Assembly: GCA_964591605.1 (NCBI GenBank)
Contig: CAZQEN010000153.1
Span: forward strand, 1-16,908
Reading direction: 5' to 3'
DNA length: 16,908 nt
Origin: CAYLLT01 sp964591605
Lineage (GTDB): Bacteria; Planctomycetota; Phycisphaerae; UBA1845; PWPN01
The translations under genes were made by a program, and so were the position numbers. Shown here piece after piece: positions 1 to 6,366 of this stretch (position 1 is the first letter of the stretch; every line of letters begins with the position of its first letter). The notes under the pieces are model-generated. The model was not told where the DNA came from. It did no database searches and worked only from the letters and a program-made list of their open reading frames with translations.

Positions 1-55
1 TCGCCGATGCGAATGCACACTGCCCATGCCACCCCGCCGATTCTGTCACGGACCC
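1..55 (-). repeat. Partial copy 1 of a palindromic dispersed repeat (one arm plus part of the core), cut by the window edge
   Basis: On the minus strand, positions 52-23 read as an arm with GGTCCGTGACAG, then ATCGGCGGGGTGGCATGGG. The same arm occurs at 7351-7380 and 11671-11701, and inverted at 7477-7506. The adjoining core at 6-24 contains GATGCGAATGCACACTGCCC, which closely matches 7406-7424. The GTGA of the arm supplies the TGA stop (46-48) of the neighbouring gene. The other arm lies outside the window. Similarity was judged by eye. Confidence 0.7.
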
Positions 56-1467
56 AGCTTGCGCCGCAAGTTGCTGAACACCTTGTCGGGCGGGTCGCGA
101 TCATCCGGTTCGTCCACTCCGCCGTCATCGATGCCGTTCGACCAGATGCTGTAGAGCACGTAATCGTCGCCCGAGCGCCGATAGCGCAGTGGCTTGCCGC
201 CGGCGTAATCGATGGGGACTCGCGGCAGAATCGCCGGGACGAGGTCTTCGAGCGAATCCGGATAGCGGCCGTGGGCCCGCCGATATTCCGCGAGCCCCAG
301 ACTGGCCAGGGCGCCTTCGATGCAGGTGACGCTTTGGAAGTGGCTCGCGGACGCTCTCGCGGGCGAGAACAGTCCGGGCACCCCATCGAGGACGGTTGGC
401 CCATCGGTCCGAGCCGCCTCCGTCTCAGATACCCGCGCGCTCGAAATCAGATCGCGGCAGGCCTGATAGGACTCGAAGTGGCGCGTGACGTTCCGACGGG
501 CGGTCGACAGGTCGTGAAACAGGGGCGATGTCAGATTCCAGAGACGCGATGGCGAGGCCGGCGGCGCCGCGGCCCAGGAGTTCGACTGCGATACCATCCC
601 GGCGAACCCGCTGACATCCAGCCAGCCGGCCGGTTCGGGCACGTAGACATGCTCAAGCCAGCAAAGCACGCTGATCCGCTCGGCGGCAATGATCTTCTGA
701 ACGGCGTCGCCCGGCGGCAGGGAGGCATCGATTTGCGCCGTCAACCGGTGCAGATCGGCCGATCCGATACCCTCGCGGGCGGCCTCCGTCATCTCCTGGG
801 CGGCCAGCTCCTCGATCGCCATCGCCACCAGATGGGGAATCGTCGCGGGCTGCCGTCGAAGCTGACCGGCGAGCTGGAACACCAACCGCCAGTCGCGGAC
901 GGCCGCGCCGGTCTGTCCCTGACCGGCGGCCCAGTAGCTGTGCACGACGAGCCACCTGGCCCACTGACGCGCGTCCTCCCTCAGGTGATACGACGGATGA
1001 ACGTTCATCGGGTCGCTGCTGGGAGGGAAATGCCAGGGTCGCGAGAGGGCGTCTTCGAGGGTTCGGCACGCCTCCGCGAACTCCTGCCCGGCCAGAACGG
1101 CCCTGGTGGCCATGACCTCCGGGCGTGGGCTGTCCCACCTTCTTCGGAAACAATCGGAAACGTCGTAGGGCTGCGTGGCGGTCGATGGAAGGCTGGTGAT
1201 CTGCGGATCGAGCTCGAACGGCCGGCTGGTCAGGGCCGCGTCGATCTGGGACATCGGCAGGGCATCGGGCGGCGCAGGAAACAGGCGGGCCAGCTCGGCA
1301 TTCCAGTACTCGATCCGCGGCGCGGGGCGGAGGGTAACCCGCAGGTAGGCGAATCGTCCGAACCAGACTCCGCCGACCACCAGGAGAGCGAGGAGAACCC
1401 ACGGCCAGCGCCGCCGCCGGCGGCTGACGGCCTTCGAGTGATTCGCCTGGACTGCCGTATCTTCCAC
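46..1467 (-). CDS. Membrane-anchored hypothetical protein (473 aa), planctomycete-type
   Basis: I do not recognise a named family. The start is a GTG with ACGAGG about 7 nt upstream; an ATG further upstream is in another frame. Residues 16-20 are a basic cluster (RRRRR), followed by one membrane segment at about 21-37 (WPWVLLALLVVGGVWFG). The topology is therefore probably N-in with a large exported domain. The middle is helix-rich with no catalytic motif I can name. The C-terminal part, about residues 390-450, has the pattern AEYRRAHGRYPDSLEDLVP, then PLRYRRSGDDYVLYSIWSNGIDDGG. That pattern resembles the C-terminal part of GspG-like pseudopilins and many planctomycete proteins of unknown role, so an envelope function is possible but not shown. 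The TGA stop lies inside a dispersed repeat arm, so the last residues (LGP) may have been created by the insertion. The coding assignment is firm; the function is unknown. Confidence 0.85.
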   Translation of the reverse strand: MEDTAVQANHSKAVSRRRRRWPWVLLALLVVGGVWFGRFAYLRVTLRPAPRIEYWNAELARLFPAPPDALPMSQIDAALTSRPFELDPQITSLPSTATQPYDVSDCFRRRWDSPRPEVMATRAVLAGQEFAEACRTLEDALSRPWHFPPSSDPMNVHPSYHLREDARQWARWLVVHSYWAAGQGQTGAAVRDWRLVFQLAGQLRRQPATIPHLVAMAIEELAAQEMTEAAREGIGSADLHRLTAQIDASLPPGDAVQKIIAAERISVLCWLEHVYVPEPAGWLDVSGFAGMVSQSNSWAAAPPASPSRLWNLTSPLFHDLSTARRNVTRHFESYQACRDLISSARVSETEAARTDGPTVLDGVPGLFSPARASASHFQSVTCIEGALASLGLAEYRRAHGRYPDSLEDLVPAILPRVPIDYAGGKPLRYRRSGDDYVLYSIWSNGIDDGGVDEPDDRDPPDKVFSNLRRKLGP

Positions 1468-1576
1468 GCGCGTACCTCGTCCTCATTGTATTGTCCTGAA
1501 CCTCCCCCGTGTTACAGGATGGAGTGGCCATTCAGACCTGAGGGGTGCATCCAGAGCTCAGTGGCAGGCGGGAGCA

Positions 1577-1634
1577 TGGGGTCGCCGCGGCGACCATGGG
1601 CAATCGCGCATGCGGATTGCCCGTGACCCCGGGG
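1577..1634. repeat. Tandem GC-rich hairpins in the 1468-1781 gap
   Basis: The 314-nt gap between the methyltransferase stop and the next start on the minus strand holds three palindromes in a row. GTCGCCGCGGCGAC (1581-1594) is a perfect palindrome, extended outwards to ATGG...CCAT. A stem GGGCAATC / GATTGCCC encloses CGCATGCG-like loop bases (1598-1622). CCCCGGGG lies at 1627-1634. The two-hairpin order, and the CATGGG before and GCCCGTG after, resemble the repeat core at 11697-11748 with different stem sequences. It could also end transcription of the methyltransferase gene, but there is no T run. The remainder of the gap is of lower GC and carries a doubtful 85-codon frame. Confidence 0.55.
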
Positions 1635-1781
1635 CCAGCGCACACCAAGTTGCTTTGCTCATCAGCACTCGCATCAGGATGTTTATGTTCCAACGGGGTA
1701 CCCGACGCTTCATGGCGATGCTTTGGCGGAGAAGTGCCGGAAACAGGGTCCTTTGATGAAACAGTCGGCTGCAACCGCTGT

Positions 1782-2561
1782 TCAGGCACCCGACACGGTC
1801 TCAGTGCCCCGCGCGGATGGACATCTGAATACGTAGATCGCCCAGCCCAGGGCGTCTCTACCCCACCTCAAGTAGGCTGATTTCTCCTTCGCCACGCGCT
1901 CAAGCAGTTCTGGAAGATCAGCGTCACGTGGGTTGGTGCGCGCGTAGTCCGCCATCGCATACCACTGAAGACCTTCGTATCGGTCCCAGTCATCCTTGCT
2001 GCTCACCAGCGTGTGCACGAGGTCGAGCCCTCGCCGCTGGCCCGCTTCAACGTTTTCCGCGTGGCTTCCAAAGGCATCTCTTGTCAGCCCGCACGCCCGC
2101 AAGTACTCGTCCGGCGGCTCCCGCAACCAGTACGGCTCCCCCACGATCACCCAGCCGTCGGGCCCGGCCATGCCGACGAGCGCGTCCAGAGTCGGCGCGT
2201 GCCCGCCGAAAACCCAGCTCGCCCCAATGCACGAAGCCAGAGTGAGGCTGTTGGGCTTGTCGGGTTTGAAATCAGCGCCATCCATCTGGGTGAAGGTGAT
2301 TCCTGCCTGCGGCAGACGCGCTCTGAGTCTTCGTTGCGCGTCGGCGATGAAGAAGGGCGAGAGGTCCACGCCTGCGCCGCTCACTCCGTATGCCTCCGCC
2401 AGACGGATCAGGAATTCGCCCTTCCCGCAGGCGATGTCAACCACACGTGCGGCGGTCGGAAGCTGCACCAGGTCCACCAGGCGTGCGAGCTTCTCCTCGC
2501 TCGTGGGATTGCACACCACGTGCCTGCGATGAGTGATGTCGTAGAACTTCCACGCATCCAT
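1782..2561 (-). CDS. Class I SAM-dependent methyltransferase (259 aa)
   Basis: This is a small-molecule or unspecified-substrate methyltransferase. Motif I is VVDIACGKGEF (residues 40-50), the SAM-binding glycine loop. Motif II is GVDLSPFF (64-71), with an acidic residue for the ribose. A further acidic loop, MDGADF (93-98), would contact the adenine. PDGWVIVGEPYW (134-145) fits the beta-4/beta-5 region of the Rossmann fold. The ATG at 2561 was chosen because GGGGGA lies about 8 nt upstream and MDAWKFYDIT is a natural N-terminus. A GTG 36 nt upstream would add an unlikely 12-residue extension. The substrate cannot be told from the sequence. The gene lies on the same strand as the pseudopilin operon but is separated from it by 325 nt, so it is probably transcribed independently. 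Confidence 0.88.
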   Translation of the reverse strand: MDAWKFYDITHRRHVVCNPTSEEKLARLVDLVQLPTAARVVDIACGKGEFLIRLAEAYGVSGAGVDLSPFFIADAQRRLRARLPQAGITFTQMDGADFKPDKPNSLTLASCIGASWVFGGHAPTLDALVGMAGPDGWVIVGEPYWLREPPDEYLRACGLTRDAFGSHAENVEAGQRRGLDLVHTLVSSKDDWDRYEGLQWYAMADYARTNPRDADLPELLERVAKEKSAYLRWGRDALGWAIYVFRCPSARGTETVSGA

Positions 2562-2886
2562 GAATCGATCCCCCAGGACTGGCGAACATGAACGCACCGA
2601 AACAGCGGCGCGGGGCTTTGACGCCGATCATCTCCTTCTGCGAGAACGCCTCGCCACTCCCTGCGGCGGGCTTGCAGGAGATATAACCGATGAGCGTCGA
2701 TCGCGTCAGTCCACCCCCATTGCCTGTTGATGCGCGCTGGCCCTGCCCGTGACCCACTCGCACGGGCCGCACGTACGCTGCCACCCAAGAAACAGGTCCC
2801 TACATTTCGGATGCACCCGGATTTAAGAGCGGGGAGCCACGGTTTGGCCTGGGGTGGCGGATCTTCGGGCTTTCTGCTCCGGCGGT
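2562..2886. other. Intergenic region, 325 nt, no gene seen
   Basis: Read on the minus strand, the frames here are short and none has a credible start and ribosome site. Part of it (about 2700-2800) carries GGGTGGCAGCG and GGGTCACGGGCAGGGCC, loosely like the arms and core of the dispersed palindromic repeat elsewhere in the window. It may be a decayed copy. It presumably holds the methyltransferase promoter, but no convincing -35/-10 pair was identified. Confidence 0.4.
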
Positions 2887-3582
2887 TTACGGGATGCTGA
2901 CCTCGCCGCTGCCGGGGGCGACCTGGACGGTGAGGGTGGGCGTGCCGCAGCGCAGGGTGATGGCGGCCGCGGTGGATTGATCGGGGACCCCGTAGGCGTT
3001 GAAGCGCAGCTCGCTGTCTCCACCCAGGCTGAGGGATGCGATCGTCACGCCGGAGAGCGCGGCGGCCCGGCCGGTGCCCGGCGACACGAGCATGGCGGCG
3101 GCCGGGTTGGCCGGATCGGCCACCGGCGTGTCGGGGGTCGAGACCGCAGCGACCCACCAGGTGTGATGGGAGGGGTCGAATTTCACCAGCCGCGGGTTGT
3201 CGGGATGGGCGATCGATTCGTTCTGGGCGAATTCGAGGTCCGCCGTGAGCAAACGGGCCGCCTCCCGCAACTTCAGGTCGCGCGACTCTGCCGGCGTGGG
3301 AACGACCAGGAAGAAGGTGATGCCGATCACGACGAGCACGAGCAGGAGTTCGATGAGGGTGAAGCTGCGCGGAGTGAATGGCGGATTGCAGATTGCGGAT
3401 TGCGGATGGAATGGACGCGGCGTCGCCCCATGTCGGGCCGGGGAGGGGGTCAGAATGCCGGAACGACCGGCGGCCCTTCGTGACCGCGGCGGAATCAAGG
3501 CCGCCGCCACCCGCTCCCGATCTGACGGCGGCGCCAGCTCGGCTGATGTATGAATCCGCGATTCGCCCTTCGTCATCCGCAA
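2887..3582 (-). CDS. GspH-like minor pseudopilin with a 73-residue leader (231 aa)
   Basis: The hydrophobic N-terminal helix of a type IV pilin or pseudopilin is clear: SFTLIELLLVLVVIGITFFLVV, with Phe at +1 and Glu at +5 of the mature protein. LLTADLEFAQNESIAHPDNPRLVKFD after the helix fits GspH/FimT (RxxxxLxxDLxxAxxEA-type). The residue before the expected prepilin peptidase cut is Ser, not the usual Gly. The TTG start at 3582 is 7 nt after AGGAG (3590-3594), which overlaps the stop of the upstream gene, so it is well supported and suggests coupled translation. The leader of about 73 residues is far longer than the usual 5-25 and is encoded by a heptamer-repeat element (3381-3588). There is no alternative ATG, GTG or TTG close to the helix. 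It is the last gene of a three-gene pseudopilin operon. An ordinary minor pseudopilin role in type II secretion or a related machine is inferred. Confidence 0.82.
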   Translation of the reverse strand: MRMTKGESRIHTSAELAPPSDRERVAAALIPPRSRRAAGRSGILTPSPARHGATPRPFHPQSAICNPPFTPRSFTLIELLLVLVVIGITFFLVVPTPAESRDLKLREAARLLTADLEFAQNESIAHPDNPRLVKFDPSHHTWWVAAVSTPDTPVADPANPAAAMLVSPGTGRAAALSGVTIASLSLGGDSELRFNAYGVPDQSTAAAITLRCGTPTLTVQVAPGSGEVSIP

Positions 3583-3588
3583 TCTGTA
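3381..3588 (-). repeat. Heptamer-repeat inverted element inside the GspH-like leader
   Basis: One arm is four tandem heptamers, GCGGATT GCAGATT then GCGGATT GCGGATG, at 3381-3408. The opposite arm at 3554-3588 has five heptamers in inverted orientation (ATCCGCG, ATTCGCC, CTTCGTC, ATCCGCA, ATCTGTA). About 145 nt of unrelated sequence lies between. The element begins at the gene junction and ends just before the prepilin cleavage site. A second copy with the same layout and a different spacer lies at 4198-4357. Confidence 0.75.
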
Positions 3589-3592
3589 TCTC

Positions 3593-4366
3593 CTACTGCG
3601 GCGCTGCCGACTGGCGCAGCGAAGCAGCCCCGGTGAGCGGCTCGGACATCCCGCCGCTGGTCAGGGTCAGCGACCACGTCGTCATCGTCGAGAGCTGCGG
3701 CGTCGGGCCGTTGAGCGCGATGGACAGGTTCGATACGCCCGTCGACCAGACGGTGCCGGGAAACAATCCGCTCGACTTGGCGGCCTGGGCGATGCCGGCG
3801 AAATCCGAGCCGGCGGGATACGCGGTATCCGCGTTGTCGATCGCCGACTGCGACCAGCCGGCCGGCCAGACGGTGGTGTACGAGGTGATCGTGCCGCCCG
3901 ACAGCTCGATGAGCTGCAACTCGCTCAGATTGACCTGCTCGTTCTGACGTGAGTCACCCACCCAGAGCACGAGATGATCGCTCCCCGACGCGAGGATCGA
4001 ACGGGCCCCGCGCACGGCGTCGTTGAGACGATCGCGGAGCATTTCCGCCCGGGCGGCCAGGCGGCGGATGTCCCTCCTGCTGGAAGTTCCGTAAGCGGCC
4101 GACTGCAGAATCAGGGCGACCGCCAGGCCGATGAAGGCCGTCACGATCATCGCGATGGTCAGCTCTACGAGGGTGACACTGCGGCGGCGAAATGGCCGAT
4201 CGCAGATTGCGGATTGCGGAATGCAGGACGCAGGCGCGCCAGGGGCAGCGTCCGGGAGGAGCGCGTTCAAATCGTTCGCCGCGTCGGCCTCCCGCGGCCG
4301 ACGAGCGCCGGCGAGTCGAATCATCCGCCATTCGAGATCCGCCATCCGCAATGCAGCACTCCTCAT
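3593..4366 (-). CDS. GspJ-like minor pseudopilin with a 63-residue leader (257 aa)
   Basis: The prepilin segment is SVTLVELTIAMIVTAFIGLAVALILQ, with Glu at +5, Val at +1 and Ser rather than Gly at -1. It is followed by a long amphipathic region (RRDIRRLAARAEMLRDRLNDAVRGARSIL) as in GspJ/PilW-type proteins. ELQLIELSGGTITSYT and later strands fit the beta-rich C-terminal domain. The ATG overlaps the stop of the preceding gene as ATGA (4363-4366), indicating translational coupling. The 63-residue leader is unusual and is encoded by a heptamer-repeat element (4198-4357) ending in PQSAIC, as in the neighbouring gene. The order I-J-H on one strand suggests that the three products assemble a pilus tip. 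The GspJ label is by analogy and position; PilW is an alternative. Confidence 0.8.
   Translation of the reverse strand: MRSAALRMADLEWRMIRLAGARRPREADAANDLNALLPDAAPGAPASCIPQSAICDRPFRRRSVTLVELTIAMIVTAFIGLAVALILQSAAYGTSSRRDIRRLAARAEMLRDRLNDAVRGARSILASGSDHLVLWVGDSRQNEQVNLSELQLIELSGGTITSYTTVWPAGWSQSAIDNADTAYPAGSDFAGIAQAAKSSGLFPGTVWSTGVSNLSIALNGPTPQLSTMTTWSLTLTSGGMSEPLTGAASLRQSAAPQ
4198..4357 (-). repeat. Heptamer-repeat inverted element inside the GspJ-like leader
   Basis: One arm at 4198-4225 is four heptamers (GATCGCA, GATTGCG, GATTGCG, GAATGCA). The inverted arm at 4323-4357 is five heptamers (ATCCGCC, ATTCGAG, ATCCGCC, ATCCGCA, ATGCAGC). The spacer between the arms differs from that of the 3381-3588 copy. 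Orientation and position relative to the gene are the same: directly after the start codon and ending a few residues before the prepilin cleavage site. Confidence 0.75.
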
Positions 4367-4881
4367 GATGGGTCCGCAACGAAGCGCGTGACGGTCACCA
4401 GGTTACCTGCGGCGTCCGAGACGGTGACGCTGATGCTCAGACCGGGCCGGGTGATGCCCAGGAGCGTCTGGGGGGTCGACGCACACGTGACGGAACGGCT
4501 CATCCTCTGATAGCCGCCCGGATACAAGACCAGCGCGGCGTTCCGGACGGCCCCGGCCGGCTCGGTGTGGCCGTGATAGTCGTCCATGTTGTCATAGAGT
4601 GTCCGGGAGGTTTCACCGGCGTCCGGGCCGAGGGTGGTGGCGCCCTGCGGGTCGGCGTAGGGCTTCGAGAGAATCTCCTCCATCAGGGCCTCGGCCAGGG
4701 TGGCCGCCCGCTCCTGGCGGAGGGCCTCCGCGGATTCCTGCTGGCCCGCCACGACGGCATAGGCGATCGCGGAGACGGCCAGGGGCAGGATGGTCAGGGC
4801 GATGATGCACTCGGCCAGGGAGATTCCACGGCGGCCATGCCCGATAAAGCGAAGCCGGGTGGTGTGGGCGCGCCTGTGCAT
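4363..4881 (-). CDS. GspI-like minor pseudopilin (172 aa)
   Basis: The prepilin motif is RRG/ISLAECIIALTILPLAVSAIAYAVVAG, with the canonical Gly at -1 and Glu at +5. It is followed by RQERAATLAEALMEEILSKPYADP, the typical GspI/PilV pattern (A..LAE.ll.e.r..). The ATG at 4881 gives a normal 19-residue leader. A TTG at 4935 is also in frame but has no ribosome site and would lengthen the leader to 37. The C-terminal part (about 100-172) has VSDAAGNLVTVTRFVADP, a plausible beta domain. It is the first gene of the operon and shares ATGA with the next. Unlike the two downstream genes it has no heptamer element between start and cleavage site. Confidence 0.82.
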   Translation of the reverse strand: MHRRAHTTRLRFIGHGRRGISLAECIIALTILPLAVSAIAYAVVAGQQESAEALRQERAATLAEALMEEILSKPYADPQGATTLGPDAGETSRTLYDNMDDYHGHTEPAGAVRNAALVLYPGGYQRMSRSVTCASTPQTLLGITRPGLSISVTVSDAAGNLVTVTRFVADPS

Positions 4882-4946
4882 ATCCGCCGATTCGGATATC
4901 GCCCGGCGCGGCTTGATGAGATTCGGCGCGGACAATCGGATATACT
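4880..4946. promoter_or_regulatory. Possible divergent control region with CGGATAT repeats and a -10-like box
   Basis: ATATCCG (4880-4886) and CGGATAT (4893-4899) form an inverted repeat with a 6-nt loop. A third CGGATAT occurs at 4937-4943. TATACT at 4941-4946 could be a -10 box for the aminotransferase gene, but no -35 is found at normal spacing. The region lies between the divergent pseudopilin operon and the aminotransferase gene, so it probably controls one or both. This is suggestive only. Confidence 0.3.
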
Positions 4947-4992
4947 GGGCGTTTTATCGGTCGCCAGAGTGCAACGAGTGAGGTTTGTGCGC

Positions 4993-6348
4993 ATGAGCAT
5001 CAGTGAGATTCCCGTCCATCCGGTCGAGACGAAGCATCGGTGCATCCGGTCGAAGGAGCTGCCCACGCCCGAGATGCTCGCCCTGCTCGAAGACATGCAG
5101 CGCTTCGAGCCGGTGGCCATGCAGGGGCAGCCCCCAATCGTGTGGGACCGGGCTGAGGGATTCAACGTCTACGATAAACACGGCAACAAGTGGCTCGATT
5201 TCTCGAGCGGGGTGCTGGTCACGAACGCCGGGCACGGCCGCAAGGAGATCGCCGACGCGATCATCGAGCAGACGCGCCGCGGGCTGCTGCACAGCTACGT
5301 GTTCCCGAACGAGCCGCGGATCAAGCTCGCCCGCAAAATCTCGGAGCTCGCGCCCGAGCCGCTCAAGAAGACGTTCCTGATCTCGACCGGCAGCGAGGCG
5401 ACGGAGTGCGCGGTGAAACTCAGCCGCACCTACGGCCGCAGGATCAACCCCGCCAAGAACATCATCGTCAGCTTCACCAATGCGTTTCACGGGCGGACGC
5501 TGGGGGCACAGCTCATCGGCGGGATTCCTGCCCTCAAGGAGTGGATCGGGGAGTACCAGATGGGGATGGTGCAGGTGCCGTTCCCGGACGGCTTCCGGTG
5601 CGAGGACCAGTCGTTCGACTGTTTCGAGCGCACCCTCGCCGCCCTGAACGTGCCGCCCGATCACGTCGCGGGCGTCATCACCGAGACGTACCAGGGCGGC
5701 GGCGCGAGCTTCGCCCCTCCCGCCTACGTTCAGGATCTGCGGGCGTGGTGCGACCGCTACGAAGTGATCCTGACGATGGACGAGGTGCAGGCGGCGTTCG
5801 GCCGATGCGGCAGAATGTGGGGCTTCGAGCACTATGGGATCGTTCCCGACCTGATGTGCCTGGGCAAAGGCATCAGCAGCACGCTGCCGATCGCCGCGGT
5901 GGTCGGCCGGCCCGATCTCATGGACCTGTACCCGCCCGGCTCGATGACCAGCACGCATTCGGGCTCGCCGATCTGTGCGGCGGCGGCGATCGCGAACATT
6001 GACCTGCTTCTGAAGGAAAAGATCATCGAAAACGCCGCCCGCTGCGGCGAAGTGCTGCACCGCGAGCTGTGGAAGCAGCTCAAGCCGTTTGACTCGCGCA
6101 TCGGGGCCATCCACGGCAAAGGGCTGGTGGCCGGCGTGCACTGCATCAAGGACGATTCGACCGCCCCCGACCGCGACCTGTCGTACAAGGTGGTGTGGGA
6201 GTGCGTCGGCCGCGGGCTCATGCTCTTCTCGCCCGTCGGCCTGAACGGCGGCACGATCAAGATCTGCCCGCCGCTGTGCATCACAGAGGATGCCGTGGTG
6301 GAGGGCGTCGGTGTGATTGCCGAGTCGTTCGCCGCCGCGCTCAGGTAA
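4993..6348 (+). CDS. Class III PLP-dependent aminotransferase (451 aa), GabT/ArgD-like
   Basis: The enzyme transfers an amino group, probably from an omega-amino compound, to a 2-oxo acid using pyridoxal phosphate. GSEATE (133-138) binds the PLP phosphate. FHGRTLGA (about 166-173) is the conserved post-phosphate loop. MDEVQAAFGRCG includes Asp263, which pairs with the pyridine N, and GKGISSTLPIAAVVG holds Lys292 for the Schiff base. STHSGSPICAAAA (about 319-331) is the second-subunit phosphate loop. Length is normal for the family (about 420-460). The ATG at 4993 follows TGAGG by about 9 nt; a longer open frame upstream overlaps the divergent pseudopilin gene and is rejected. The exact substrate (GABA, acetylornithine, ornithine, beta-alanine) cannot be fixed. 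The gene converges on the next one with only 18 nt between stops. Confidence 0.93.
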   Translation: MSISEIPVHPVETKHRCIRSKELPTPEMLALLEDMQRFEPVAMQGQPPIVWDRAEGFNVYDKHGNKWLDFSSGVLVTNAGHGRKEIADAIIEQTRRGLLHSYVFPNEPRIKLARKISELAPEPLKKTFLISTGSEATECAVKLSRTYGRRINPAKNIIVSFTNAFHGRTLGAQLIGGIPALKEWIGEYQMGMVQVPFPDGFRCEDQSFDCFERTLAALNVPPDHVAGVITETYQGGGASFAPPAYVQDLRAWCDRYEVILTMDEVQAAFGRCGRMWGFEHYGIVPDLMCLGKGISSTLPIAAVVGRPDLMDLYPPGSMTSTHSGSPICAAAAIANIDLLLKEKIIENAARCGEVLHRELWKQLKPFDSRIGAIHGKGLVAGVHCIKDDSTAPDRDLSYKVVWECVGRGLMLFSPVGLNGGTIKICPPLCITEDAVVEGVGVIAESFAAALR

Positions 6349-6366
6349 CCCGGCGGCCGCGAGCAG

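Noticed and set aside
7..1626. A 539-codon open frame on the plus strand
   Set aside because: It is antisense to the membrane-anchored protein, starts in a repeat arm and has a shadow-like composition; the minus-strand frame has a membrane segment and a ribosome site.
1532..1789. An 85-codon minus-strand frame downstream of the methyltransferase
   Set aside because: It passes through the tandem hairpins, has no ribosome site, has codon use unlike its neighbours and no recognisable family; it was treated as intergenic.
3381..3408. The tandem 7-mers as a CRISPR array
   Set aside because: The units are directly adjacent with no spacers, and there are no cas genes nearby.
4567..4992. A longer N-terminus for the aminotransferase
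   Set aside because: It would overlap the divergent pseudopilin gene, reads as low-complexity Gly/Arg, and the ATG at 4993 has a ribosome site and gives the family's usual length.
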